From Ichthyosporea sp. XGB-2017a (lineage: Eukaryota; Opisthokonta; Ichthyosporea): a DNA stretch of 21,866 nt. The stretch covers positions 21,486-43,351 of the forward strand of contig PDIM01010333.1 of assembly GCA_002811675.1 (NCBI GenBank), written 5' to 3'. Positions within the stretch are counted from its first letter, which is position 1. Each line of letters begins with the position of its first letter. The notes under the pieces were generated by a model that saw only the letters and a list, made by a program, of their open reading frames with translations, had not been told where the DNA came from and made no database searches. Positions 9,576 to 17,987 of the stretch are shown piece after piece. The position numbers and the translations under genes were made by a program.

Positions 9576-10591
9576 TATGAAAAACGCTTACCAAAAAGGC
9601 TTTGGGGACGAGGGGAGAGCTTCTTTTCTTCCGAAATGTACTTGAAGCGCATGTTTTGCCATTACTAATGCAATCATGGGAGCATGATGATGAGAAAAAA
9701 AGCATTCCTGGCCCGACGCTAACCAGAACCGAGCAATATAGCTCTCCGATTGGTCAAATAACCGGACAGAAATAGAGCACACCATCTTCAATTAGAATTC
9801 ACGACGGCAACCGGTGACCCCACACTCTGTACATCAGCAACGGGATTGGTGGAAATAAAGTTGCAGAAAAATTTTGCAAAGTTATGTACATAGTTTTTTG
9901 AAATAAAAACTGCTTAAAACAACAAAAAAAAAAAGCCAAGACTTTAAAATTGGGACCATCTTGAAGAAGAGAGAATTGCAGTCGAGAGGATTAATTTAAT
10001 TAACTAAGTAACTTAATTAAAAAGAGTTGTCGACACTCGACATCTTGAGAAAAAAACCCCTTTTCATAAACACTCTTCAGTACAAAACCGGATACAAAAC
10101 CCAAAATCAAAACAAAAACAAAAACAGTTTTTCCTTTTTCCCTGTTTTTCCAAATGTTTTCAACCCTCAAAAAAATAAAAAAAAATAAAAAATAAAAAAA
10201 AAAAGCCTCAAAAACGGGTTTTTTTTTAATTTTTGCAAAGAATGTACCGATGCAGCCCTGTGATTGGTCCATTCCTTCTGTCGCATGACCTCATCTTAAA
10301 ATAATTGGCCCTTCCCTTTAATCTCAAGGCTTTTTCCCTCAAGTCCTTGGTATTACATAGCAAGATAACCCGCAAAATCAGCAATATAGGAGGCCCGATA
10401 CCGCAATGTATGTGTATAAGGAGAAGGAGATTGGATTTTTGTTTCGGTTTTTAATGTTCCGCGGACGTCTTCGGTCTTTGGAGACCGAGACCCGACTCTT
10501 TGTTAGAGTATCCGGGAGTTTGGGTGTGAGTGGTCGATGGTTTCCTTGGGAAATGGGACCCCGTTTACGGTTTTGGGTTTGGTTTTATGCA
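9576..10591 (+). other. Intergenic spacer, RING to class V enzyme gene
   Basis: AATAAA at 9902-9907 is the likely poly(A) signal of the RING gene. Two palindromes follow: TTTAATTAA repeated inverted around 9 nt (9995-10021) and TGTCGA-CAC-TCGACA (10028-10042). An A-rich low-complexity block covers about 10070-10205. From 10250 the composition becomes mixed and promoter-like: ATTGG (inverted CCAAT, 10263-10267), TGACCTCA (10286-10293, resembling a half-altered CRE) and an 18-bp hairpin TCGGTCT-TTGG-AGACCGA near 10471-10489. No protein-coding gene is supported here. Confidence 0.5.
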
Positions 10592-10600
10592 TATAAAAAG
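10592..10600 (+). promoter_or_regulatory. TATA box of class V enzyme gene
   Basis: TATAAAAAG lies in a GC-richer context, 275 bp before the ATG at 10867. I see no ATG between this site and the start codon, which fits a long, uORF-free 5' UTR beginning about 30 bp downstream. Confidence 0.6.
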
Positions 10601-10729
10601 GGAAAGAAGGGTTATTGAAAAATCTAAAATTAAATATCAACAAAAAACGAAACGAAAAGATAGCAAAACCGAATAGATTTAATTTTGTTTGTTCATCTGC
10701 GTTTCAGAAGAAAAAGAAAAAAAAAAAAA

Positions 10730-10863
10730 GTTGATTTCACTCCAAAACTCTCTTTGTGTGAAAAAGAAAAAAGTTGATTTCACTCTAAAAATCTCTTTGT
10801 GTGAAAAAGAAAAAAGTTGATTTCACTTTAGAAATCTCTTCGTGTGAAAAAAAGAAGAAAAAA
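10730..10863 (+). repeat. 43-bp tandem repeat, three hairpin-forming units, in presumed 5' UTR
   Basis: Units begin at 10730, 10773 and 10816, with the last extended by 5 nt of purines. The period is exactly 43 bp, which is not a multiple of 3. Each unit has TTTCAC, a 17-nt interval, GTGAAA and then an A-rich spacer, so each can form a 6-bp stem. All substitutions inside the stem-loops fall in the 17-nt interval, and both arms are intact in every unit. The array ends 3 nt before the ATG. A CAG acceptor-like site (TGCGTTTCAG) lies shortly before it. Confidence 0.9.
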
Positions 10864-10866
10864 GTC

Positions 10867-13137
10867 ATGTCAGTTGTTCCCTTGGACAGTGCAGGCGACG
10901 TGGAAGTGGAGAACATCCCCCCCTTAATTAAAGATGATGTATTGACTTCCAAAAAGCCCACCAGGCCTCATAATAACACTGACTCACAGGAAACTGCCCT
11001 GGACTCGAATACACGTGGAAAAATCCCATGCAGTCTTCGACTGCCTTCCTTTCGGACTAATGACAACAGGAGCAACAGCCGCTTGGAGGAATTCATCGCA
11101 AAGTGTTTTTCTTGTAATTGCACAGACGAAGAGTTGTTCAAGCTCCTTCATAGTGATGTTATTGGTGCTAAACAATGCTTTAAGAGTCCTTTTGGTTATA
11201 GGAATATGATGTATGCTGACTATTTTGCTTCGGGGAGATCCCTGGCTATGGTGGAAGAGTTTGTTGCCCAAGAAGTGCTTCCATTCTATGGAAATACTCA
11301 TTCGGAACAATCTATAGTTGCTGTGTCTACCCATTCTTTCCGCAAGGATAGTCGAGATTTCATAAAGTATCACATGGCAGGTGAAGATTTAAGCCGTGCC
11401 AATGAGTTGCAGGTGGTCTTTTGCGGTAGCGGAGCTACAGCAGCGTGTAATACGCTCGTGCATATGTTTGGTTTGCGAACGAAGAGCCGTATGCTCTGGG
11501 ACCGTGTGAGTTTTGATGCACATAGACGTCGGTCTGCCATGAATGCCGCCAATTACAAGAATCTTTGGAGTGTGCTTGGAGGAAAATTAAAAAGGAAAAG
11601 TGTGCGTCCTGTTGTCTTTCTTTCTCTTGTTGAACATAACTCCAACCTTCTACCGTGGCGGGTTAATTCATTTGCTGATGTTGTCTATATTCCTTTTGAT
11701 CCTATAACCTTCCAGCCAGACATGGATGTGCTTAGATTACGTTTGAAGGAGTTTCACGATCGGCCGTTGAAAATTGGATCCTTTTCGGCCGGATCCAATA
11801 TTGTTGGCGTCCCCATCGATACGCATTCAATTAGTATCCTCCTGCATGAGCATGGGGCCTATGCTGTATTTGATTATGCCGGTGTTGGTGCCTATCAGAC
11901 AGTTGATATGTTTGGGGCTCAGAGTGGGCATCCCATGGCATACAAGGATGCAGTGATGTTCTCACCTCATAAGATGATAGGAGGCCCACAGGGGTCTGGT
12001 TTGCTTATCATGCAGAAAGAGTTAATGCGTCGATTGACTTTCGAAGAAGAAAATGATGTGGAAGGACTTGTAGACATCAAGTTGAAGAATAAGGATTATA
12101 TGATGAAGTTAAAAGATAAAATGATGGCAAAAGTTGCCAAGAAAAACAAAGCAAAGAAGAAGTTTGACGTTCGACACGAACATATTCAATACAGCCGGGA
12201 TAGAAACCCCTTGAATGTGTATACCCCAAGCAAAGTAGGCGGGGGCGTGGTGGATTTTACATCCGTGTTTGACCAAGTATACCTTGCCCATGATCGTGAA
12301 GGGCGCGAAGAAGCTGGAACGCCAGGCATTGTGTCGGATATTCGGGCAGGGCTTGCATTGAGAGTTCAGAGTGCCATAGGTTTAAATAGAATCATCAAGC
12401 GTGACCACCAGTTGTGGGAAGTTGTTCGTCGCCGCCTGCTAAGCAATCCCGATCTGGAACTCCTTGGCAGCACATCGGAGACGGTCGCCCGAGTGCCTGT
12501 AGTGTCCTTTCGAGTTCGTTCTCGCGTGGGTATGTCCGGAGATCGCGTGTGGGTACATCATAATTTCGTTGCGGCTCTTTTAAATGATCTGTTTGGTATC
12601 CAGGCTCGTTCTGGATGTATGTGCGCAGGTTTATTGACAGCTGAGCTGCTTGACATCTCCGACGAAGAGTGGCTCTTCTATGAAGATATGTTCACGTCCC
12701 CACACCACGACTCTCGATCCAAACAACACTTTGAACTATGCAAACCTGGATTTACCCGACTTGCCTTTAGCTATATTGTCACTGATGCAGAACGAGACTT
12801 TATGCTGGATGCCATAGAATGGGTTTCCCAAAATGCCCACCATCTTTATCCTTTTTACCAGTATGATGCAGCCACCGGTGCCTGGTCCGCAACCCGAGCC
12901 GGCGAGGTGCAATTAACCTGTGCGTTGTCACATGAAGCCTGTCTAAAGGAAGCTGATAAACTCGTCCAGGCGGGCAAGAGTCTACCCTCATCAGGTAAAG
13001 TGAATCCATTTTACTCTATCTGCCAAAATGACTCAAAATTGCAAAAATACCGATGGTTTGTTCTCCCCGAAGATATTACAAGTAGTACAGAGGATGGCTG
13101 TACAGGCGCAAGTATACAAGCTGGCGGAGTCCACTAG
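10867..13137 (+). CDS. Class V aminotransferase / cysteine-desulfurase-like PLP enzyme
   Basis: This is a fold-type I PLP enzyme of 756 aa, larger than the roughly 400 aa of NifS/SufS. The start is the first ATG (10867); the frame is open upstream only through the 43-bp repeats from a GTG. Recognisable elements are YADYFASGRSL near the substrate site, the cofactor-phosphate loop GSGATAA, the DYAGVGAYQ segment and the PLP lysine K369 in SPHKMIGGPQGSG. RSGCMCAG (C584, C586) matches the active-loop Cys region of cysteine desulfurases and suggests a sulfur or selenium substrate, but is not proof. A Lys-rich insertion follows the PLP-lysine region (about 12040-12190), and the C-terminal ~170 residues extend beyond the core fold. 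The family occurs in scattered protists and bacteria, usually annotated only as 'aminotransferase class V'. Its true reaction is unknown. No targeting peptide is evident. Confidence 0.85.
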   Translation: MSVVPLDSAGDVEVENIPPLIKDDVLTSKKPTRPHNNTDSQETALDSNTRGKIPCSLRLPSFRTNDNRSNSRLEEFIAKCFSCNCTDEELFKLLHSDVIGAKQCFKSPFGYRNMMYADYFASGRSLAMVEEFVAQEVLPFYGNTHSEQSIVAVSTHSFRKDSRDFIKYHMAGEDLSRANELQVVFCGSGATAACNTLVHMFGLRTKSRMLWDRVSFDAHRRRSAMNAANYKNLWSVLGGKLKRKSVRPVVFLSLVEHNSNLLPWRVNSFADVVYIPFDPITFQPDMDVLRLRLKEFHDRPLKIGSFSAGSNIVGVPIDTHSISILLHEHGAYAVFDYAGVGAYQTVDMFGAQSGHPMAYKDAVMFSPHKMIGGPQGSGLLIMQKELMRRLTFEEENDVEGLVDIKLKNKDYMMKLKDKMMAKVAKKNKAKKKFDVRHEHIQYSRDRNPLNVYTPSKVGGGVVDFTSVFDQVYLAHDREGREEAGTPGIVSDIRAGLALRVQSAIGLNRIIKRDHQLWEVVRRRLLSNPDLELLGSTSETVARVPVVSFRVRSRVGMSGDRVWVHHNFVAALLNDLFGIQARSGCMCAGLLTAELLDISDEEWLFYEDMFTSPHHDSRSKQHFELCKPGFTRLAFSYIVTDAERDFMLDAIEWVSQNAHHLYPFYQYDAATGAWSATRAGEVQLTCALSHEACLKEADKLVQAGKSLPSSGKVNPFYSICQNDSKLQKYRWFVLPEDITSSTEDGCTGASIQAGGVH

Positions 13138-13441
13138 AGCCAGAGTCTAATAAGCGGGGTTCTAATGATATAATAACAATCGCGATTATGCAATAACACT
13201 CCAAGATCCATTGTTTTAAAGCCTTTACTACTTCTTATACATTTCGTAGTTTAAATAAAAACAGTTGAACAAAAACAAAAAGGGAAAAAGAAGCAAAACA
13301 TGTACAAAACGTGAAAAAGCATTACATCATTTTAAAAAATAAACAAAAAGGCACGTGACTAAAAAAAAAGAAGTGTTTCGAAACAAAAAAAAACCCGGGA
13401 ATTCTTTTGAAATTTTTTCTCTTCCAATTTTCTAAAAAAAG

Positions 13442-13483
<42 letters not shown>

Positions 13484-13793
13484 GCCAAAATTTTTTTGGT
13501 CAAAAAAGTTTTTTTGTTTGTTTTTTGTGTTTTTTTTCAAAACAAAAACTTCGCTTTTTTCGTTTGATTTTTTTTTGATTTGGATGGATTTTTTGATTCT
13601 GGTTCAGATTTAGATTTGAATAGTTTTTTTTTGTTTTTTTTTGTTTTTGTTATTGGCTCTTGCTTCACTTTCTGTCCCTATATCTCCCTATCTAACCCTC
13701 TTCTTTACACCCGCACTGTTTTATTTTCCCTGCATTTTTCCGCTTTGTTGATTTTTCTAAACAACAAAACTTAAGCATACAAAGTAAGAAAGC
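13138..13793 (+). other. Intergenic spacer, class V enzyme to DNA polymerase delta gene
   Basis: AATAAA at 13254-13259 is the probable poly(A) signal. A-rich DNA follows, with an uninterrupted run of 39 A (13442-13480). After GGCGCC there is a T-rich block (about 13490-13660) and then a pyrimidine-rich leader up to the polymerase ATG. No TATA box or gene is evident. Confidence 0.7.
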
Positions 13794-16700
13794 ATGGGTG
13801 ATCCTTCATCCACCGAGGAAGCTAATAATCAGGTATTGAAGCCTTTGAATTCCTCGCCTTCATGTGTAAACTCAACAACAACATTCATGAAGGGCCCAGA
13901 AAAGATGGAAACTGATTCACAATGCAAGGATGCGTCTGGAAACGCGCCCTCTACCAAAAAGCTCAAGCGCGGTGCAAGTACTACCTTGGATAGCAAAGTT
14001 TTGCCAAGCTCCTTTGAAAAAGAGCTTAAAGAGTGGCATGAAGATGAATCCTCAATGCTAAGTGTGGAAGAGTTTGCCGCTGTGGCAGCTGAAGCGCGCA
14101 GTAAGGAAAATGAGCAGCCTATGGAGGGCGTAGAGCACTTTGAGGGTAAAGAATCCGGGGCTGGAAGTGGTGCCAGTAGCGCTGGTAACAAAACATCTAC
14201 GTGTACAACTTCGTCATCCAAGGGCAAGGTAAAGGTCAGCACAGAGAAATACTATGAGAAACTTCTGAAGAAGTGGGAGCGTCCACCTGTTGAAGAAGCA
14301 TTTCAACCGACATCAAAGGAGCTTCCGCTGACGACTGCTGACAATGGAATCGAGGGCTATTATCCAACCAAGAACCTTATCTTTCAACAGCTGGATGTAT
14401 CAGACTATATTAGCTACCGTAGCACGGTAATACCGGGAATGCCTGGTTCGCGGAAAGGTCCTGTTCCGGTAGTGCGAATGTACGGTGTAAACGAGTCGGG
14501 AAACAGTGTGTTGTGCCATGTCCATGGATTTCTACCGTACTTTTACATTACTGCTCCATCGTATGCCACTCAGGAGATGCTAACACCTTTTCGCAACCGA
14601 CTAAATAGCTTGGTTGCGAGTGAGAGCGGCAATGCTAGCGATTCAGTCACTGAACCTGTGATGAAGGTGGAATTGGTGCACAAGGCCAGTGTTATGCATT
14701 TCCAAAACAATGAGCTACGCCCCTTTTTCCGAATTACTGTAGCCCTTCCAAAGCACATATCAGTGACCAAACGTGTACTGATGTATGGAGACTTTGAAAG
14801 TGTTGGTATTAAGACCTTCTATTTTGACGCATTTGAAACTAATCTTGAATTCCCACTGCGCTTTATGGTAGACACCAAAATTGTTGGCTGTAATTGGATT
14901 GAACTACCGTCGGGTAGTTACTCTGTTCGTTGTCGCTCTGGCGACGCTTATCACCATAATGTTGCAGATGGCCGATATGAGAAGGGGGCGACTGTTGAAG
15001 ACGATGTAGACCCGGAAAACAGTAGAGTACGTGACACTGTGTCCCACTGCCAAATTGAAGTTGATGTAAGCTACGATAAACTCATTAGTCACCCGGCAGA
15101 AGGTGATTGGGCCCATATAGCACCTGTGCGTGTTTTAAGCTTTGATATTGAGTGCGCTGGAAGACGTGGGGTTTTTCCAGAGGCTAATGTTGATCCTGTT
15201 ATTCAAATTGCAAACATGGTTAGTGTTCAGGGACAGTCACGACTGCTGGCTAGAAATGTGTTTACATTGGATACATGTGCAACAATTATTGGTTCAACAG
15301 TAAAAAGCTTTAAGGACGAAAGGGCCATGCTAGAACACTGGTCAGAATTTGTTCGCCTAGTTGATCCTGATCTCATTACTGGATATAATGTGGTAAACTT
15401 TGATATTCCTTATCTTTTGGACCGAGCCAAAGCCCTTAATGTAGACAGCTTTCCGTATTTAGGCCGCTTGCAAGATGTGCAAAGCAAAATGACAACAAGG
15501 ACCTTTTCGTCTAAAGCTTTGGGAACCCGTGAAAACAAGGATATCTCTATTGATGGGCGTGTGCAGTTTGACGTATTTCAAATTTTGCAACGTGATCACA
15601 AGTTGAGCTCGTATACACTAAATGCTGTTAGTGCCCACTTTCTAGGGGAGCAGAAGGAAGATGTGCAACATTCAATTATTACGGACTTACAAAACGGAAA
15701 TGAGCAAACCCGTAGGCGACTTGCTGTATACTGCCTGAAGGATGCCTATCTTCCCCTGAGGCTTATGGATAAGCTCATGTGTTTGTATAACTATATGGAG
15801 ATGGCACGTGTGACTGGGGTTCCTCTAAACTATTTGCTTACTCGGGGACAGCAAATCAAGGTTGTGTCGCAATTATACCGGCGCACATGTGAACAGAACT
15901 TTGTAATTCCCATGAAGACGGATGAGGTGCAGGATTATGAGGGAGCCACCGTCATTGAGCCAAAGAGAGATTACTATGACGTCCCCATTGCCACACTTGA
16001 TTTTTCGTCACTCTACCCATCTATCATGATGGCATACAACTTGTGCTACACTACTTTGATTCCCGCACATGAAGCTGAGACAATTTACAAAGACTGCAAA
16101 GAAGTCCATGTTAGTCCATTACGGCATACATTTTGCAATCCTTCGTTGCGAAAAGGCATATTGCCTCAGATTCTTGAGGACCTATTGTCTGCTAGAAAGC
16201 GAGCAAAAGCTGATTTGAAGAAAGAAAAGGATCCATTTAAGCGTGCCGTTTTGGACGGACGCCAATTGGCTCTGAAAATAAGTGCCAATTCTGTCTATGG
16301 TTTTACTGGTGCTACTGTGGGAAAACTGCCTTGCTTGGAGATATCGTCGTCTGTCACTGCCTATGGTCGACAAATGATTGAGCAAACTAAGCAAGAAGTG
16401 GAAAAGCGATTTAACAAGGCCAATGGCTATGAGCACGATGCTGATGTTGTTTATGGTGACACAGATTCAGTTATGGTGAATTTCGGAGTGAAAACTGTTA
16501 AAGAGGCTATGGAATTGGGTGAAATCGCGGCTAAGGCTGTTACGGAAACGTTTCCCAGGCCAATTAACCTTGAGTTTGAGAAAGTTTATTTTCCATATTT
16601 GCTAATCAACAAAAAGCGATATGCAGGATTGTATTGGACAAACCCAGATAAGTATGACAAAATGGATTGCAAGGGAATAGAAACTGTTCGCCGTGATAAC

Positions 16701-17531
16701 TGTCCCTTAGTTAAGAACCTTCTAACTACAGTTTTGCAAAAGATTCTTATCGATAGGGATGTCCAAGGAGCCATTTACCATGCAAAATATACTATCAGCC
16801 AACTCTTGCAAAATAAGATTGATATCGCCCAGCTTGTGATTACTAAACAGCTGAGCAAAGACCCTCAGGCCCCCCAAGTTGGCCCTAAATTGGCTCATCT
16901 TGAGTTGGCCAGACGAATGCATAAGCGTGATCCTGGGTCTGCTCCAGTCATTGGTGATAGAGTTCCCTATATTGTTGTGAAAAAGACAAAGAATGCCCCT
17001 GCTTATGAAAAGAGTGAAGATCCAATATATGTTGTTGAAAACAATATCCCCATCGATACCCAATATTACTTGGAGAATCAGCTGGCAAAGCCACTCCTTC
17101 GTATTTTCGAACCAGTGATGAAGCAAGATGTTGATTCTCTGCTCACAGGTGACCATACAAGACATATTGCTGTTGCTACTCCCACCGTCGGGGGCCTTAT
17201 GCAATTTACAAAGGTAACAAAGACCTGTCTGGGCTGCCGTGCCCCCCTTAAAAGTGACACGAAATCATCGATTTGCTCGGACTGCGCCCACCGCGAAGGA
17301 GAAATTTACCAAAAGCAGGTTGAGGTTACCACAGAAATGGAACAGCGGTTTTCAAAGCTGTGGACTCAATGCCAGAGATGCCAAGGAAGTCTCCATCAGG
17401 ACGTGCTCTGCTCCAGCCGTGACTGCCCGATCTTCTACATGCGTAAAAAGGTGCAAAATGATTTGAAAGTACAGCATGACAAATTGGCACGTTTTGGGGG
17501 TAACTACAAAGAAGAGGTCACTGACTGGTAG
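13794..17531 (+). CDS. POLD1: DNA polymerase delta catalytic subunit
   Basis: This is the B-family replicative polymerase that synthesises and proofreads mainly the lagging strand with PCNA. The protein has 1,245 aa from an ATG at 13794, about 140 longer than human POLD1. The excess is a Ser/Glu-rich, poorly structured N-terminus with a basic KKLKRG stretch. The 3'-5' exonuclease is intact: Exo I DIE (D451, E453), Exo II GYNVVNFDIPYL and Exo III YCLKDAYLPL. The polymerase active site is intact: DFSSLYPS (D736), the KxSANSVYGFTG helix, YGDTDS (D889, D891) and KKRY. The C-terminal CysA zinc module begins at C1145 (CLGC...CSDC). The CysB module (CQRC-x9-CSSRDC) supplies the four ligands for the 4Fe-4S cluster and the B-subunit contact. 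No intron or frame break is present. Confidence 0.97.
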   Translation: MGDPSSTEEANNQVLKPLNSSPSCVNSTTTFMKGPEKMETDSQCKDASGNAPSTKKLKRGASTTLDSKVLPSSFEKELKEWHEDESSMLSVEEFAAVAAEARSKENEQPMEGVEHFEGKESGAGSGASSAGNKTSTCTTSSSKGKVKVSTEKYYEKLLKKWERPPVEEAFQPTSKELPLTTADNGIEGYYPTKNLIFQQLDVSDYISYRSTVIPGMPGSRKGPVPVVRMYGVNESGNSVLCHVHGFLPYFYITAPSYATQEMLTPFRNRLNSLVASESGNASDSVTEPVMKVELVHKASVMHFQNNELRPFFRITVALPKHISVTKRVLMYGDFESVGIKTFYFDAFETNLEFPLRFMVDTKIVGCNWIELPSGSYSVRCRSGDAYHHNVADGRYEKGATVEDDVDPENSRVRDTVSHCQIEVDVSYDKLISHPAEGDWAHIAPVRVLSFDIECAGRRGVFPEANVDPVIQIANMVSVQGQSRLLARNVFTLDTCATIIGSTVKSFKDERAMLEHWSEFVRLVDPDLITGYNVVNFDIPYLLDRAKALNVDSFPYLGRLQDVQSKMTTRTFSSKALGTRENKDISIDGRVQFDVFQILQRDHKLSSYTLNAVSAHFLGEQKEDVQHSIITDLQNGNEQTRRRLAVYCLKDAYLPLRLMDKLMCLYNYMEMARVTGVPLNYLLTRGQQIKVVSQLYRRTCEQNFVIPMKTDEVQDYEGATVIEPKRDYYDVPIATLDFSSLYPSIMMAYNLCYTTLIPAHEAETIYKDCKEVHVSPLRHTFCNPSLRKGILPQILEDLLSARKRAKADLKKEKDPFKRAVLDGRQLALKISANSVYGFTGATVGKLPCLEISSSVTAYGRQMIEQTKQEVEKRFNKANGYEHDADVVYGDTDSVMVNFGVKTVKEAMELGEIAAKAVTETFPRPINLEFEKVYFPYLLINKKRYAGLYWTNPDKYDKMDCKGIETVRRDNCPLVKNLLTTVLQKILIDRDVQGAIYHAKYTISQLLQNKIDIAQLVITKQLSKDPQAPQVGPKLAHLELARRMHKRDPGSAPVIGDRVPYIVVKKTKNAPAYEKSEDPIYVVENNIPIDTQYYLENQLAKPLLRIFEPVMKQDVDSLLTGDHTRHIAVATPTVGGLMQFTKVTKTCLGCRAPLKSDTKSSICSDCAHREGEIYQKQVEVTTEMEQRFSKLWTQCQRCQGSLHQDVLCSSRDCPIFYMRKKVQNDLKVQHDKLARFGGNYKEEVTDW

Positions 17532-17633
17532 TTGTTTTCTTGCTTTTTCATCTTGCCCATAATTTACCCATCATCATTTTCTTTCCGTCTTTTGTTGTTG
17601 TGTGGCTGTCTCTTCAGTCAGTACGCTTTACAT

Positions 17634-17639
17634 AATAAA
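17634..17639 (+). terminator. Poly(A) signal of DNA polymerase delta gene
   Basis: AATAAA lies 102 bp after the TAG stop, following a T-rich 3' UTR. Confidence 0.5.
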
Positions 17640-17676
17640 TCACAATTGAGCAACGCTTGGCGACAAAATAGAAAAG

Positions 17677-17987
17677 ATGCATTCCACTGATGAAACGGTG
17701 TGGGGCATTGAGAAGGTGGACAATATAATAGAAACCCTTGCTTTTGTTATCGAAGAAAAGAGGGGTTGAATATTTGCTTTTCTTTCGTTATTATTAACAA
17801 AAAACGTTTGTTTCAGGCAACCAAGATGGAGACCGATAAGCAGATGTGTTTGATGCCCGTGATGTTCCCAATCGCTAGGTGTATTCCCATGCAGTTGGGC
17901 CATCAAAACGCCCCTTTTGTTTATTTTCCAACCAATGAGAATCTTTCTTTCTTTAACAGACTAAATTTCGTTAGCTTCCCTAGATAG
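17677..17987 (+). CDS. Possible small spliced ORF (69 aa), doubtful
   Basis: I see no homology. An ATG at 17677 opens 13 codons to a weak donor AAG|GTGGAC (17716). A good acceptor (ATTATTAAC branch-like element, then GTTTGTTTCAG|GCA at 17817) leads in phase 0 into 56 open codons ending at TAG 17985-17987. The joined product is Met-rich with no domain or membrane segment. Unspliced, the first ATG gives a 30-aa peptide ending at TGA 17767. The donor differs from the GTAAGG used by both well-supported introns. It starts only 38 bp after the preceding gene's poly(A) signal, and an AATAAA follows near 18062. It may simply be transcribed spacer. Confidence 0.2.

Noticed and set aside
9588-9791. 67-aa minus-strand ORF after the RING gene
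   Set aside because: It lies in the 3' UTR of the RING gene, has no domain and no promoter-like context.
10406-10618. 70-aa plus-strand ORF upstream of the class V enzyme gene
   Set aside because: It overlaps the TATA box and promoter-like region and has no recognisable features; it is probably chance.
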